This document shows positions 50,793-60,105 of a stretch of 64,000 bases of DNA, piece by piece. A program made the translations under genes and the position numbers. Numbering within the stretch: position 1 is the stretch's first letter; each line of letters begins with the position of its first letter. This stretch comes from CAZDET01 sp964504335 (GTDB lineage: Bacteria > Bacteroidota > Bacteroidia > Chitinophagales > Saprospiraceae). The DNA lies in contig CAZDET010000002.1 in assembly GCA_964504335.1 (NCBI GenBank), positions 1 through 64,000 on the forward strand, given 5' to 3'. The notes under the pieces are model-generated. The model was given only the letters and a program-made list of their open reading frames with translations, made no database searches and was not told the origin of the DNA.

Positions 50793-52019
50793 TTACATAT
50801 TCGAGATTAGCTCATCTGCGAATTCACTCGTTTTCAGCAGGGTAGCTCCGTCCATCAGTCGGTGGAAGTCGTAAGTAACCCGCTTCGAGCTGATGGCTCC
50901 GTTCACGCCTTTAATAATCAGATCGGCTGCTTCGGTCCAGCCGAGGTAACGAAACATCATTTCTCCGGAGAGAATGACGGAGCTTGGGTTGACCTTATCC
51001 TGCCCGGCGTACTTCGGAGCGGTACCGTGGGTGGCTTCGAAAATAGCAATGCCCGTATCGTAGTTGATGTTGGCCCCCGGAGCGATTCCGATACCGCCGA
51101 CCTGTGCCGCCAGGGCATCGCTGATGTAGTCGCCGTTGAGATTCATCGTGGCGATTACGCTGTACTCTTTCGGGCGGGTGAGAATTTGTTGCAGGAAAGC
51201 GTCGGCAATAACGTCTTTGATGATGATCTCCCGGCCATCCACTTTGATGACGTGCCAGGGGCCGCCGTCGAGCGGGGTGGCACCAAATTCTTCGGCAGCT
51301 ACTTGGTAGCCCCAATCGCGGAAGGCACCTTCCGTAAATTTCATGATATTACCCTTGTGCACCAGCGTTACGCTATCCTTACCGTTTTCGATGGCGTATT
51401 TAATCGCTGAGCGCACCACACGCCCCGTACCTTCTTTGGAGACGGGCTTGATGCCGATCCCGCTGGTTTCGGGGAAGCGAATTTTGGCGAAGGATTCCGG
51501 AAACACCTCTTTCAGCATCTGCTCAAATTTGGCCACCTCTTCCGTGCCGGCCTGAAACTCAATACCGGCATAAATATCCTCGGTATTCTCCCGAAAGATG
51601 ACCATGTCGATTTCCTGGGGCTTGCGCACCGGCGACGGCACACCCTGGAAGTACTGTACCGGGCGCACACAGGCGAACAGGTCCAGACGCTGACGCAACG
51701 CTACATTCAACGAGCGAATACCACCTCCTACCGGCGTAGTTAGAGGCCCTTTAATGGCAACGAGGTATTCCTTAATGGTATCGAGGGTCTCGGCAGGCAG
51801 CCACTCTCCGGTATGCTGGTGGGCTTTTTCTCCGGCCAGCACTTCCTTCCACTGGATAGCTCGCTGCCCGTTGTACGCCTTTTGGACCGCCGCGTCGAAG
51901 ACGCGTTGCGCAGCGCGCCAGATATCCGGGCCGATTCCGTCTCCTTCGATAAAGGGAATTACCGGCTGATCGGGCACCTGCAATTGACCATTTTCGATCG
52001 TGATTTTGTTTTCGCTCAT
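50793..52019 (-). CDS. icd: NADP-dependent isocitrate dehydrogenase
   Basis: The start at ATG 52019 (MSENKITIENGQLQVPD) gives 408 residues, close to the E. coli enzyme. It oxidises isocitrate to 2-oxoglutarate. GIRSLNVALRQRLDLFACVRP and FRENTEDIYAGIEF form the substrate site, with Ser in the GGGIRSLN loop. LVHKGNIMKFTEGAF (conserved Lys), DAFLQQIL, NLNGDYISD and ATHGTAPKYAG are the other motifs. A TACATTTG box lies 45 bp upstream and a perfect 21-nt dyad farther up. Confidence 0.95.
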   Translation of the reverse strand: MSENKITIENGQLQVPDQPVIPFIEGDGIGPDIWRAAQRVFDAAVQKAYNGQRAIQWKEVLAGEKAHQHTGEWLPAETLDTIKEYLVAIKGPLTTPVGGGIRSLNVALRQRLDLFACVRPVQYFQGVPSPVRKPQEIDMVIFRENTEDIYAGIEFQAGTEEVAKFEQMLKEVFPESFAKIRFPETSGIGIKPVSKEGTGRVVRSAIKYAIENGKDSVTLVHKGNIMKFTEGAFRDWGYQVAAEEFGATPLDGGPWHVIKVDGREIIIKDVIADAFLQQILTRPKEYSVIATMNLNGDYISDALAAQVGGIGIAPGANINYDTGIAIFEATHGTAPKYAGQDKVNPSSVILSGEMMFRYLGWTEAADLIIKGVNGAISSKRVTYDFHRLMDGATLLKTSEFADELISNM

Positions 52020-52064
52020 TGTATCCTTGACTTTACAGATTGGTAAAGGTTCGACAAATTGGAG

Positions 52065-52072
52065 CAAATGTA
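52065..52072 (-). promoter_or_regulatory. Putative -7 box TACATTTG for icd
   Basis: Exact TAnnTTTG on the minus strand; predicted start of transcription about 52058, leader about 38 nt. The dyad at 52104-52124 would lie about 45-65 bp upstream of that start. Confidence 0.55.
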
Positions 52073-52103
52073 AGAAATGCTGGATAGTGATCTTGTGTTT
52101 GGT

Positions 52104-52124
52104 GTTTATTGTTGAACAATAAAC
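52104..52124. promoter_or_regulatory. Perfect 21-nt dyad between icd and a lipoprotein gene
   Basis: Arms GTTTATTGTT (52104-52113) and AACAATAAAC (52115-52124) around a single G. The spacing to the icd -7 box fits an activator site; it also lies 12 bp before the lipoprotein ATG. The regulator is unknown. Confidence 0.55.
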
Positions 52125-52136
52125 CGTTCTTCAAAC

Positions 52137-52469
52137 ATGCGATATTTAATATTCTTGTCTTTTTGGTTTGTCTTCGCTGTCGGCTGCAATACCGCCCAAT
52201 TGCCCGATCCGGAAGCCGGCAGCTGCGATACACTGGGTACCGTTACCAACTTCGAAGGGCTCGACGGCTGCGGCCTCCTCATCGTCACGGACGACGGCCT
52301 GAAACTGTTGCCTGCCGTGATCGACCCTCCCGGCTTTACTCTGAAAGCCAATCAGCGCGTACGCTTCAGCTACGTTGAAGCAGAAGAGCAAATGTCGATC
52401 TGCATGGCAGAAGACCAGATTGTCCGGATTACTTGTATCCAGTTGATTAATGGCCCCGGAGAAGATTGA
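52137..52469 (+). CDS. Small lipoprotein, hypothetical
   Basis: 110 residues with the lipoprotein signal YLIFLSFWFVFAVGC. The mature part has four more Cys (GSCDTLG, LDGCGLLI, SICMA, RITC) and a compact beta pattern (LLIVTDDGLKLLPAV, NQRVRFSYVEAEEQMS). Such proteins are common in Bacteroidota next to unrelated genes; function unknown. It shares the upstream dyad with icd and lies 37 bp before ruvB. Confidence 0.78.
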   Translation: MRYLIFLSFWFVFAVGCNTAQLPDPEAGSCDTLGTVTNFEGLDGCGLLIVTDDGLKLLPAVIDPPGFTLKANQRVRFSYVEAEEQMSICMAEDQIVRITCIQLINGPGED

Positions 52470-52506
52470 ACGGGTTGTGTGTATATTGGCCTGCTAATAT
52501 GTTTCG

Positions 52507-53544
52507 ATGAACGAGCATCTCGATCCGAATAAAGACCGATTAGAATCCAGCGACCTTCAGGTAGAACGGGCCCTGCGGCCAAAGGCGCTCGACGATTTCA
52601 GCGGCCAGCCGAAAATCGTCGAAAACCTGCGTGTATTCATTCAGGCTGCCCGCTTGCGCGGCGAAGCGCTTGACCACGTACTGCTTCACGGCCCGCCCGG
52701 ACTGGGAAAAACCACCCTCTCCCATATCGTTGCCCACGAGCTGGACGCCAACCTAAAAATGAGTTCCGGTCCCGTCCTGGAAAAACCCGGCGACCTCGCC
52801 GGACTGCTCACCAATCTCGAAGAGGGCGACGTATTGTTCATCGATGAAATCCACCGCCTCAATACCGTGGTAGAAGAATATTTGTATTCCGCCATGGAAG
52901 ATTACCGCATCGACATCATGATCGACAGCGGCCCCAATGCCCGCAGTATTCAAATCAGTCTCAATCCGTTTACCCTCGTCGGAGCCACTACCAGAATGGG
53001 GCTGCTTACCGCTCCGATGCGCGCCCGCTTCGGAATCAATTGCCATCTGGATTACTACGACACAGATACGTTGATAAAAATCATTGAGCGATCCGCGAGT
53101 ATCCTCGAAGTCCCCATTTCGGCGGCCGGAGCTGCCGAAATCGCGCGGCGCAGCCGAGGCACCCCCCGCATCGCCAATGCCCTGTTGCGGCGGATTCGCG
53201 ATTTCGCACAAGTCAAAGGAGACGGGCAAATCGATGTAAAAATTGCCAATTACGGATTGGCCGCCCTCAATGTGGACGAAGGAGGGCTAGATGAAATGGA
53301 CAACAAAATTTTGTCCTCCATCATACACAAGTTCAAGGGGGGGCCTGTCGGGATTACCACTCTGGCTACCGCTGTGGGAGAAGAACCCGGCACCATCGAG
53401 GAGGTCCACGAGCCATTTCTCATCATGGAAGGATATCTCCAACGCACCCCAAGAGGAAGGGAAGCTACCGAGAAGGCCTACCGACATTTAAAGGTGCCTC
53501 CACCCGGCATAACCGGCACGCTATTCGATCAACCTGGCGAATAA
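52507..53544 (+). CDS. ruvB: Holliday junction branch-migration ATPase RuvB
   Basis: 345 residues. It is the hexameric AAA+ motor of RuvAB. Walker A is LLHGPPGLGKTTLSHI, Walker B LFIDEIHRL, sensor motif VGATTRMGLLTAPMRARFG and the C-terminal winged helix region GPVGITTLATAVGEE. Length is normal. There is no ruvA or ruvC nearby. A modest terminator follows (53635-53660). Confidence 0.97.
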   Translation: MNEHLDPNKDRLESSDLQVERALRPKALDDFSGQPKIVENLRVFIQAARLRGEALDHVLLHGPPGLGKTTLSHIVAHELDANLKMSSGPVLEKPGDLAGLLTNLEEGDVLFIDEIHRLNTVVEEYLYSAMEDYRIDIMIDSGPNARSIQISLNPFTLVGATTRMGLLTAPMRARFGINCHLDYYDTDTLIKIIERSASILEVPISAAGAAEIARRSRGTPRIANALLRRIRDFAQVKGDGQIDVKIANYGLAALNVDEGGLDEMDNKILSSIIHKFKGGPVGITTLATAVGEEPGTIEEVHEPFLIMEGYLQRTPRGREATEKAYRHLKVPPPGITGTLFDQPGE

Positions 53545-53634
53545 GTCAACATTTCGCCATTAAGATGCATTCTAGTGAAGAATCAATCAGATTGACCGAC
53601 ACCCATGCGAAAGACCTAAGCTAGTAAAACGCGT

Positions 53635-53660
53635 CAGGCAACTAATTATTGCCTGTTTTT
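53635..53660 (+). terminator. Intrinsic terminator after ruvB
   Basis: CAGGCA (53635-53640) pairs with TGCCTG (53650-53655) around a 9-nt loop and is followed by five T (53656-53660). Confidence 0.65.
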
Positions 53661-53856
53661 CAAGTACTGGGAATTATACTCGCCGTATCTATTTTTATAC
53701 ATTCATAATAGATTGGATTATAATCCTTTTCGCAACCCGCTTAACTATTAGTTATAATATAATTAACATTAAGTTAACATAGCTTTAAATATCAATTCAT
53801 AGTTACCCTCCATCTTTGCGGCAGCAACATCTTTGCCAATTAAATTACATTCATCT
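53661..53856. other. AT-rich upstream region of the duplicated surface-protein gene
   Basis: No gene is seen. The region has a 12-bp palindrome GGATTATAATCC (53715-53726), TTAAC/GTTAA facing words near 53760-53775, and a near-consensus CATCTTTG (53811-53818) as possible -7 box. The strong AT-richness upstream of a codon-biased gene suggests a strong promoter. Confidence 0.4.
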
Positions 53857-56800
53857 ATGTATCAAAAGCTTTACGCTGTACTTATCTGCTGCTTGCTCTG
53901 TACGGGTATGCTCTTTTCTCAGGCGACTCGGGTTATTTCCGACGACGACCTCCAGGGAAATGAGACATACACATGGTCAAGTGACACTACTTACATCCTC
54001 AATGGCCTCGTTTACCTCGAGGCAGGTGGTGTACTGAACATTCCGGCCGGTACCCTGATCCAGGCCCGCGGCACCGACGCTATCGAAGGTGCAGATGGCG
54101 ACAACACTTCTGCTCTGATCATTGCGCGCGATGCGCAGATCTTCGCCGAAGGCACTGCCTCTGAACCGATCATCTTCACCGCATTGGGTGAAGACCCCAA
54201 CGATCCCGACGACGTTCCCAACCCGCAGGAAGCGCAGGGACTTTGGGGTGGCTTGATCATTCTCGGCAATGCGACTATCGCTCGCCCCGGCGACGAAGAC
54301 GGTATCGAAGGTATCGAAGCCAACGAAACCCGTGCCCGCTTCGGTGGTAGCGACGACACCGACGACTCCGGTGTGCTTCGCTATGTCTCTATCCGCCACG
54401 GTGGTGCGGCCCTGACTTCCGGTAACGAAATCAACGGCCTGACCCTCGGTGGAGTCGGTAGTGGCACCACGATCGAGTACGTCGAGGTATTCGCTAACGT
54501 CGACGACGGCATCGAATTCTTCGGTGGAACCGTCGATGTGAAGTACGCTGTAGTTGGTTTCTGCGCGGACGACGCTTTCGACTACGACTTCGGATGGCGC
54601 GGTAGAGGCCAGTTCTGGTTCGTGATTCAGGACGACGGCCCCGCGATCGTCGGTCGTGGTGGTGAGCACGACGGTGCCAACCCCGACGGAGAAACGCCTT
54701 TCTCTCAGCCGACTATCTACAACGCCACCTACATCGGTTCCGGTACTACCGGACAGCCTTCCGGTGACGACGGCAACGACTTCGCGCTGTTGTTCCGCGA
54801 CAACGCCGGTGGTTTCTACTGGAACTCCATCTTCACCGACTACAACGGCAAGGCCATCTCTATCGAAGACCTCAACGAAGAGCCCGGCGACTGCCAGAAT
54901 CCGGACGATCTCGACGCTTACGCACGCTTCCTCAACGGCGACCTGCGCCTGAAGGACAACCTGTGGTTCAGCTTCGGTGCCAGCTCCAACCTGATCGACT
55001 TGGTAGAAACTGCTGCGTGTGACTCTGTAAGCCTGCAGCAGATGGTCGATACCCTGGTAGCCGACGGCAACCAGCTCGCCGATCCGATGATTGCTGGTAT
55101 TTCTCGTATTCCCAACAACGGATTAGATCCCCGTCCGAACGAAGGTCCCGCTCTTACAGCGTCTACCACGGCGCCAAACGACGGCTTCTTCGATCAGGTA
55201 TCTTACGTTGGAGCTTTCGCCAACGACCAGCCGCTGTGGGTCGACGGATGGACCGCCCTGGCTGACAATAACTTCCTGGGCGATCTCGTAACTCCGGTAA
55301 TGGGTGAAACCATCGTCATTTCTGACGACGACCTCTTGGGTGACTCTACCTACAACTGGACAAGCAATAACACATATGTACTCAACGGCCTTGTATACCT
55401 CGAGGCAGGTGGTGTACTGAATATCGAAGCCGGTACCCTGATTCAGGCCCGCGGCACCGATGCTATCGAAGATGCGGGTGGCGACAACACTTCTGCTCTG
55501 ATCATCACTCGTGATGCGCAGATCTTTGCGGAAGGTACTGCCGCCAATCCGATCATCTTCACCGCTTTGGGTGAAGACCCCAACGATCCCGACGACGTTC
55601 CCAATCCACAGGAAGCGCAGGGACTTTGGGGTGGCTTGATCATTCTCGGTAATGCGACTATCGCTCGCCCCGGCGACGAAGACGGTATCGAAGGTATCGA
55701 AGCCAACGAAACCCGTGCCCGCTTCGGTGGTAGCGACGACACCGACGACTCCGGTGTGCTTCGCTATGTCTCTATCCGCCACGGTGGTGCGGCCCTGACT
55801 TCCGGTAACGAAATCAACGGCCTGACCCTCGGTGGAGTCGGTAGTGGCACCACGATCGAGTACGTCGAGGTATTCGCTAACGTCGACGACGGCATCGAAT
55901 TCTTCGGTGGAACCGTCGATGTGAAGTACGCTGTAGTTGGTTTCTGCGCGGACGACGCTTTCGACTACGACTTCGGATGGCGCGGTAGAGGCCAGTTCTG
56001 GTTCGTGATTCAGGACGACGGCCCCGCGATCGTCGGTCGTGGTGGTGAGCACGACGGTGCCAACCCCGACGGAGAAACGCCTTTCTCTCAGCCGACTATC
56101 TACAACGCCACCTACATCGGTTCCGGTACTACCGGACAGCCTTCCGGTGACGACGGCAACGACTTCGCGCTGTTGTTCCGCGACAACGCCGGTGGTTTCT
56201 ACTGGAACTCCATCTTCACCGACTACAACGGCAAGGCCATCTCTATCGAAGACCTCAACGAAGAGCCCGGCGACTGCCAGAATCCGGACGATCTCGACGC
56301 TTACGCACGCTTCCTCAACGGCGACCTGCGCCTGAAGGACAACCTGTGGTTCAGCTTCGGTGCCAGCTCCAACCTGATCGACTTGGTAGAAACTGCTGCG
56401 TGTGACTCTGTAAGCCTGCAGCAGATGGTCGATACCCTGGTAGCCGACGGCAACCAGCTTGCTGACCCGGCTCTGGCGGGTATTTCCCGGACTACCGACA
56501 ATGGATTGGACCCCCGTCCGAACGCCGGTCCGGCACTTGGTACGGCCACTCAGGCTCCTAGCGACGGATTCTTCGAAGATGTAACTTACATTGGTGCTTT
56601 CGCCAACGACGAGCCACTGTGGATCGACGGTTGGACGGCCCTGGCTGACAACAACTTCCTGGGTAATCTCGTGGTGGTTGATGTAGAAGACTTCATCCAG
56701 AAAGACCGTGGGTTTGTACTGAATGCTCTTGCTCCATCTCCGGCAACTAACTTCACTAATGCTAGCTTCTTCCTGCCGACGGCTACCGAAGTTAGCCTGA

Positions 56801-56973
56801 GTCTGGTAGACATGAGCGGTCGCATCCTGAACCGGGTTATCGAAAATCAGCGCCTGTCAGAGGGTGATCACATTGCTACTATCGACGTTACGAACTTACC
56901 GGCTGGCTTGTACTTTGTGGTACTCCAGGCTGGTGACGTCCAAATCGCCAATAAACTGGCCGTTACAAAATAA
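53857..56973 (+). CDS. Surface protein with two near-identical beta-helix-like units and T9SS sorting domain
   Basis: The ATG at 53857 (MYQKLYAVLICCLLCTGMLFSQ) gives 1038 residues with signal peptide. Two 461-residue units follow (about 25-485 and 486-945). Each has ISDDDLxG.xTYxW, then VYLEAGGVLNI.AGTLIQARG, AQGLWGGLIILGNATI, GVLRYVSIRHGGAALTSG and ADDAFDYDFGWRGRGQFW, the repetitive pattern of right-handed beta-helix surface proteins of Bacteroidota. Nucleotides 54268-55076 and 55651-56459 are identical over 809 bp. The tail (about 955-1038) is a T9SS type A domain ending LPAGLYFVVLQAGDVQIANK. Codon use is strongly biased (GAC, GGT, CTC), suggesting high expression. Followed 131 bp later by a TonB receptor gene. 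Confidence 0.9.
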   Translation: MYQKLYAVLICCLLCTGMLFSQATRVISDDDLQGNETYTWSSDTTYILNGLVYLEAGGVLNIPAGTLIQARGTDAIEGADGDNTSALIIARDAQIFAEGTASEPIIFTALGEDPNDPDDVPNPQEAQGLWGGLIILGNATIARPGDEDGIEGIEANETRARFGGSDDTDDSGVLRYVSIRHGGAALTSGNEINGLTLGGVGSGTTIEYVEVFANVDDGIEFFGGTVDVKYAVVGFCADDAFDYDFGWRGRGQFWFVIQDDGPAIVGRGGEHDGANPDGETPFSQPTIYNATYIGSGTTGQPSGDDGNDFALLFRDNAGGFYWNSIFTDYNGKAISIEDLNEEPGDCQNPDDLDAYARFLNGDLRLKDNLWFSFGASSNLIDLVETAACDSVSLQQMVDTLVADGNQLADPMIAGISRIPNNGLDPRPNEGPALTASTTAPNDGFFDQVSYVGAFANDQPLWVDGWTALADNNFLGDLVTPVMGETIVISDDDLLGDSTYNWTSNNTYVLNGLVYLEAGGVLNIEAGTLIQARGTDAIEDAGGDNTSALIITRDAQIFAEGTAANPIIFTALGEDPNDPDDVPNPQEAQGLWGGLIILGNATIARPGDEDGIEGIEANETRARFGGSDDTDDSGVLRYVSIRHGGAALTSGNEINGLTLGGVGSGTTIEYVEVFANVDDGIEFFGGTVDVKYAVVGFCADDAFDYDFGWRGRGQFWFVIQDDGPAIVGRGGEHDGANPDGETPFSQPTIYNATYIGSGTTGQPSGDDGNDFALLFRDNAGGFYWNSIFTDYNGKAISIEDLNEEPGDCQNPDDLDAYARFLNGDLRLKDNLWFSFGASSNLIDLVETAACDSVSLQQMVDTLVADGNQLADPALAGISRTTDNGLDPRPNAGPALGTATQAPSDGFFEDVTYIGAFANDEPLWIDGWTALADNNFLGNLVVVDVEDFIQKDRGFVLNALAPSPATNFTNASFFLPTATEVSLSLVDMSGRILNRVIENQRLSEGDHIATIDVTNLPAGLYFVVLQAGDVQIANKLAVTK
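54268..55076 (+). repeat. 809-bp exact duplication, copy 1
   Basis: Identical base for base to 55651-56459, offset 1383 bp. Flanking sequence of the two units differs at many synonymous and non-synonymous sites, so the boundary is sharp. Confidence 0.95.
55651..56459 (+). repeat. 809-bp exact duplication, copy 2
   Basis: Second copy of the tract at 54268-55076; the first mismatches outside the tract are at 55650 (left) and 56460 (right). Confidence 0.95.
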
Positions 56974-57024
56974 ATTTGGCATCTAGTAGAGGATCACTTC
57001 ACTAGTTACTGAATTGATGGAATG

Positions 57025-57061
57025 CAGCCTGGTCCGGCCAATGATTGGCGGGGTCAGGCTG
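57025..57061 (+). terminator. Interrupted hairpin between surface protein and TonB receptor genes
   Basis: CAGCCTG (57025-57031) faces CAGGCTG (57055-57061) and CCAAT (57038-57042) faces ATTGG (57044-57048), with an unmatched block between. It is weakly followed by TTCCTCTT; perhaps a partial terminator or a 3' stabiliser that lets the first gene be expressed more than the second. Confidence 0.55.
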
Positions 57062-57103
57062 TTCCTCTTACTCACTTAACCAACTTTACTCAAGCAAATC
57101 ATT

Positions 57104-59944
57104 ATGAATCGCATACTTCTGCTTGGAGTTCTGCTGATTACTCTAATCGCCAGTGCTCAGGCTCAGCAGGGAGCCGTGGCCGGTACCATCCTGGATGAAA
57201 ATACCGGTGAGCCACTTATCGGTGCCAACGTAGTCATCCAGGGAACAGCCGTCGGTACCTCGACAGACTTCGACGGGAAATACCAGTTTCAGGCAGACCC
57301 CGGCACTTACACGCTGGAAATATCCTATTTGGGATACAACTCAAAAACCGTTGAAGGGGTCGTCATTTCCGCTGATTCAACCACCTATGTCGATGCGACC
57401 CTATCCGACGAGGCGGTCGACCTGGGGGTTGAAATCGTCGTCCAGGCGAAAGCCCTGGAGCGGTCCGAAAACGCCGTTTTGCTGCTTCAAAAACGTTCCG
57501 ACAAGATTCAGGATGGAATCTCTTCGCAGGAGATCAGCCGTCTTGGTGCCGGCGATGCCGCCGGAGCCCTCCAAAAGGTAACCGGTACCACCATAGTAGA
57601 CGGAAAATACGTGTACGTTCGCGGTCTCGGCGACCGCTATTCGGCTTCCTTGCTCAACGGCATTCGCCTGCCGAGCATCGACCCCTACCGCAACAGCGCC
57701 CAGCTGGACCTGATTCCCTCCAACCTGTTGGATAACATCATTGCCTCGAAGACCTTTACCCCCGATCTACCCGGTGACTTCACCGGGGGTAGCGTCAATA
57801 TCAAAACGAAATCACTGCCCGAACGATTTACCTACTCCGTATCCGCTTCTATCTCCTACAACTCGCAGGCCAACCTACAAGATGATTTCCTTTCGTTCGA
57901 CGCCGGCGACCAGGCCTGGCTAGGATTCAACGACGGTCTGTTAGACGAGCCCAGTATCCTACTCGACCCGGAAGTCAATTCCGTTCTGAACCGAAACGCT
58001 GTATTCCTGCAAGCAGGACGCGACGATGAAGTCGCCCGCAATGTAGATATTGCCGCACGATCACTGAACCACGACTTTGAACCTCAGATTACCGACAGCC
58101 AATTGGATTACTCCATCTCGGCGAGTATTGGCAACCAGTTCGAACTCGGTAGTACGCCACTCGGGGTGCTCCTGGCAGTGAATTACAGCCGTGACTACTT
58201 CCAGTACAAAGACGGAGTGCTTGCCAACTTCATCAACCCAGGGGCGGGGGAGACGGTCTTGCAACGCAACTTCTTCCTTCAGGATGATAACTCCGTCGAA
58301 ACGCCAACCATCGGCGGTCTATTTGGCCTTTCGCTTAAGCCTTCCGGCAACAATGAGATTACCTTTAATACCATCTACTCGCACAGCACCGACATCCAGG
58401 CGCGCTTCCTGAACGGTCCCTATCAGGCTTTCAGCGTCGTGCCGCCGGATGAATTCGAATCGCGCACACTGTCGTTTACCGAGCGGGAACTGATCGACTA
58501 CATCCTCTCCGGTGAACACGTACTGCCCAATTTGAACAACCTGAAAATCGAGTGGTCGGCCAGCTACATTGAAAGCTCTCAATCCGAACCGGATCTACGC
58601 TTTTTCGCCAATACCTTCTTCCCGGATCAGGACCGCCGCAGCATCGGTTTGGCCAATTACGATCCCCCCGGACATTACTTCCGGGGCCTGGAAGACCAGA
58701 CCTTCCAGGGGAAACTCGATATCACGATTCCCTTCCTACAGGCAAAGAGCAACTCCAATAAGATCAAATTCGGAGGCTACTACAGCAATAAAGAGCGCGA
58801 CTTCTTCGAGCGCATTTACTCCACCCTCAACCTTAGCGGGGAAGTATACACCGGTGATATCGAAGCTTACTACGACGATAGCAACCTGGGAATCATCGGC
58901 GAAGATAACGACCGCAACATCATCGGCATCTACATTTCCGAAATGTCGAGAGATGCTAACAGCTACACCGGAGAAACCACCATCGCAGCAGGGTACGGTA
59001 TGGTTACCTACCAAATTTCCGAGCCGCTCAAATTTATTGGTGGCCTGCGGGTCGAAACGACCGACATCGAGGTCTTCAGTATGGCCAACGACACTGGACG
59101 CATCGATGAAGTCGACCTCTTGCCTGCCGTCAACCTGGTGTACGCACTGAACGAAAATACGAACATTCGGGCGAGCTTCTCCAATACCCTGGCCCGACCC
59201 AACATGCGGGAAATTGCGCCCTTCGGTAGCTTTGGCTTTATCGGTGATCCGATCATTTTCGGTAATCCCGAGCTCGTACGGACCCGCATCGCCAACTATG
59301 ACCTGCGCTACGAAATCTTCGGCCGCCCCGGCGAGCTGTTCGCCGTTAGTGCCTTCTACAAGCGTTTCCAGGATCCGATCGTACAGACGTTCCGCCCGGC
59401 GGGCAACCCACAGTTTACCTTCCAGAATACCGCTGCCGCCCGTCTATACGGCGCCGAGTTGGAAATCCGCCGGTCGCTGGATTTCATCAGCCCCTCCCTG
59501 GAAAATTTCAGCTTCTCCTCCAACTTTGCCTGGATCGAGTCTCGTTCGGATATCGACTCCCTCGAGTTGGCAATCGTCCGGGATGTAGATCCCGACTTCG
59601 AGGATACGCGCCCGCTGGTCAACCAGTCGCCCTTCGTCGTAAACTTCAACCTATCCTACATCAATCAGGAGAATGGATGGGACGGTATTATTGCCTACAA
59701 CTATTTTGACGACCGCCTAAGTTCGGCCGGAATTGAAGGAACACCCGACATTTACGAGCGAGGCCGGGCTACGCTCGATATTTCGCTGAGTAAAACGTTT
59801 GGGGCATTCAAACTTACCGCCCGAGGTCGAAACCTGATCAACCCCGATTTTGAGACCTATGCCGAGTTTGTTGGCGTGGATTATATCTACGGCAACTACC
59901 AGCGAGGAAGTGAATTTTCTATCGGCATATCCTACAGTAAGTAA
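57104..59944 (+). CDS. TonB-dependent outer-membrane receptor
   Basis: 946 residues. Signal peptide (ILLLGVLLITLIASAQA), CarboxypepD_reg-like domain (about 22-105, GAVAGTILDENTGEPLIGANV), plug (about 130-265, SRLGAGDAAGALQKVTGTTI, KYVYVRGLGDRYSASLLNGI) with the VNIKTK motif, then the barrel ending SEFSIGISYSK. No SusD-type partner is present. It lies downstream of the codon-biased beta-helix surface protein and upstream of a PiT-like transporter, so the substrate could be a small ion or chelate rather than a glycan; this is inference. Confidence 0.93.
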   Translation: MNRILLLGVLLITLIASAQAQQGAVAGTILDENTGEPLIGANVVIQGTAVGTSTDFDGKYQFQADPGTYTLEISYLGYNSKTVEGVVISADSTTYVDATLSDEAVDLGVEIVVQAKALERSENAVLLLQKRSDKIQDGISSQEISRLGAGDAAGALQKVTGTTIVDGKYVYVRGLGDRYSASLLNGIRLPSIDPYRNSAQLDLIPSNLLDNIIASKTFTPDLPGDFTGGSVNIKTKSLPERFTYSVSASISYNSQANLQDDFLSFDAGDQAWLGFNDGLLDEPSILLDPEVNSVLNRNAVFLQAGRDDEVARNVDIAARSLNHDFEPQITDSQLDYSISASIGNQFELGSTPLGVLLAVNYSRDYFQYKDGVLANFINPGAGETVLQRNFFLQDDNSVETPTIGGLFGLSLKPSGNNEITFNTIYSHSTDIQARFLNGPYQAFSVVPPDEFESRTLSFTERELIDYILSGEHVLPNLNNLKIEWSASYIESSQSEPDLRFFANTFFPDQDRRSIGLANYDPPGHYFRGLEDQTFQGKLDITIPFLQAKSNSNKIKFGGYYSNKERDFFERIYSTLNLSGEVYTGDIEAYYDDSNLGIIGEDNDRNIIGIYISEMSRDANSYTGETTIAAGYGMVTYQISEPLKFIGGLRVETTDIEVFSMANDTGRIDEVDLLPAVNLVYALNENTNIRASFSNTLARPNMREIAPFGSFGFIGDPIIFGNPELVRTRIANYDLRYEIFGRPGELFAVSAFYKRFQDPIVQTFRPAGNPQFTFQNTAAARLYGAELEIRRSLDFISPSLENFSFSSNFAWIESRSDIDSLELAIVRDVDPDFEDTRPLVNQSPFVVNFNLSYINQENGWDGIIAYNYFDDRLSSAGIEGTPDIYERGRATLDISLSKTFGAFKLTARGRNLINPDFETYAEFVGVDYIYGNYQRGSEFSIGISYSK

Positions 59945-59973
59945 TCTTCCCAAGACTTGCTTTTAGTCGCTGC

Positions 59974-60005
59974 GAAGCCCCTTGTTCCACAGAGCAAGGG
60001 GCTTC
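59974..60005 (+). terminator. Hairpin after the TonB-receptor gene
   Basis: GAAGCCCCTTG (59974-59984) pairs perfectly with CAAGGGGCTTC (59995-60005), 11 bp with a 10-nt loop. There is no T-run, so termination efficiency is uncertain. Confidence 0.7.
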
Positions 60006-60105
60006 TAACTTCAACAGCTTATCCAGATTATTGACTATTGACCACAGACGATCGACGGTTTTCCCCTATCTTGCCACCCATTCATCTGTACAAACCCAGC
60101 ACCTG

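Noticed and set aside
55123..56052. 309-codon minus-strand frame, partly duplicated at 53977-54669
   Set aside because: It is the antisense of the duplicated surface protein; its repetition simply follows the DNA duplication, and no start or promoter signals accompany it.
54268..56459. Duplication as an assembly error
   Set aside because: The two units have many differences outside the identical tract, so they are distinct copies; an assembly collapse or expansion would not give sharply bounded identity with diverged flanks. Long reads could still test this.
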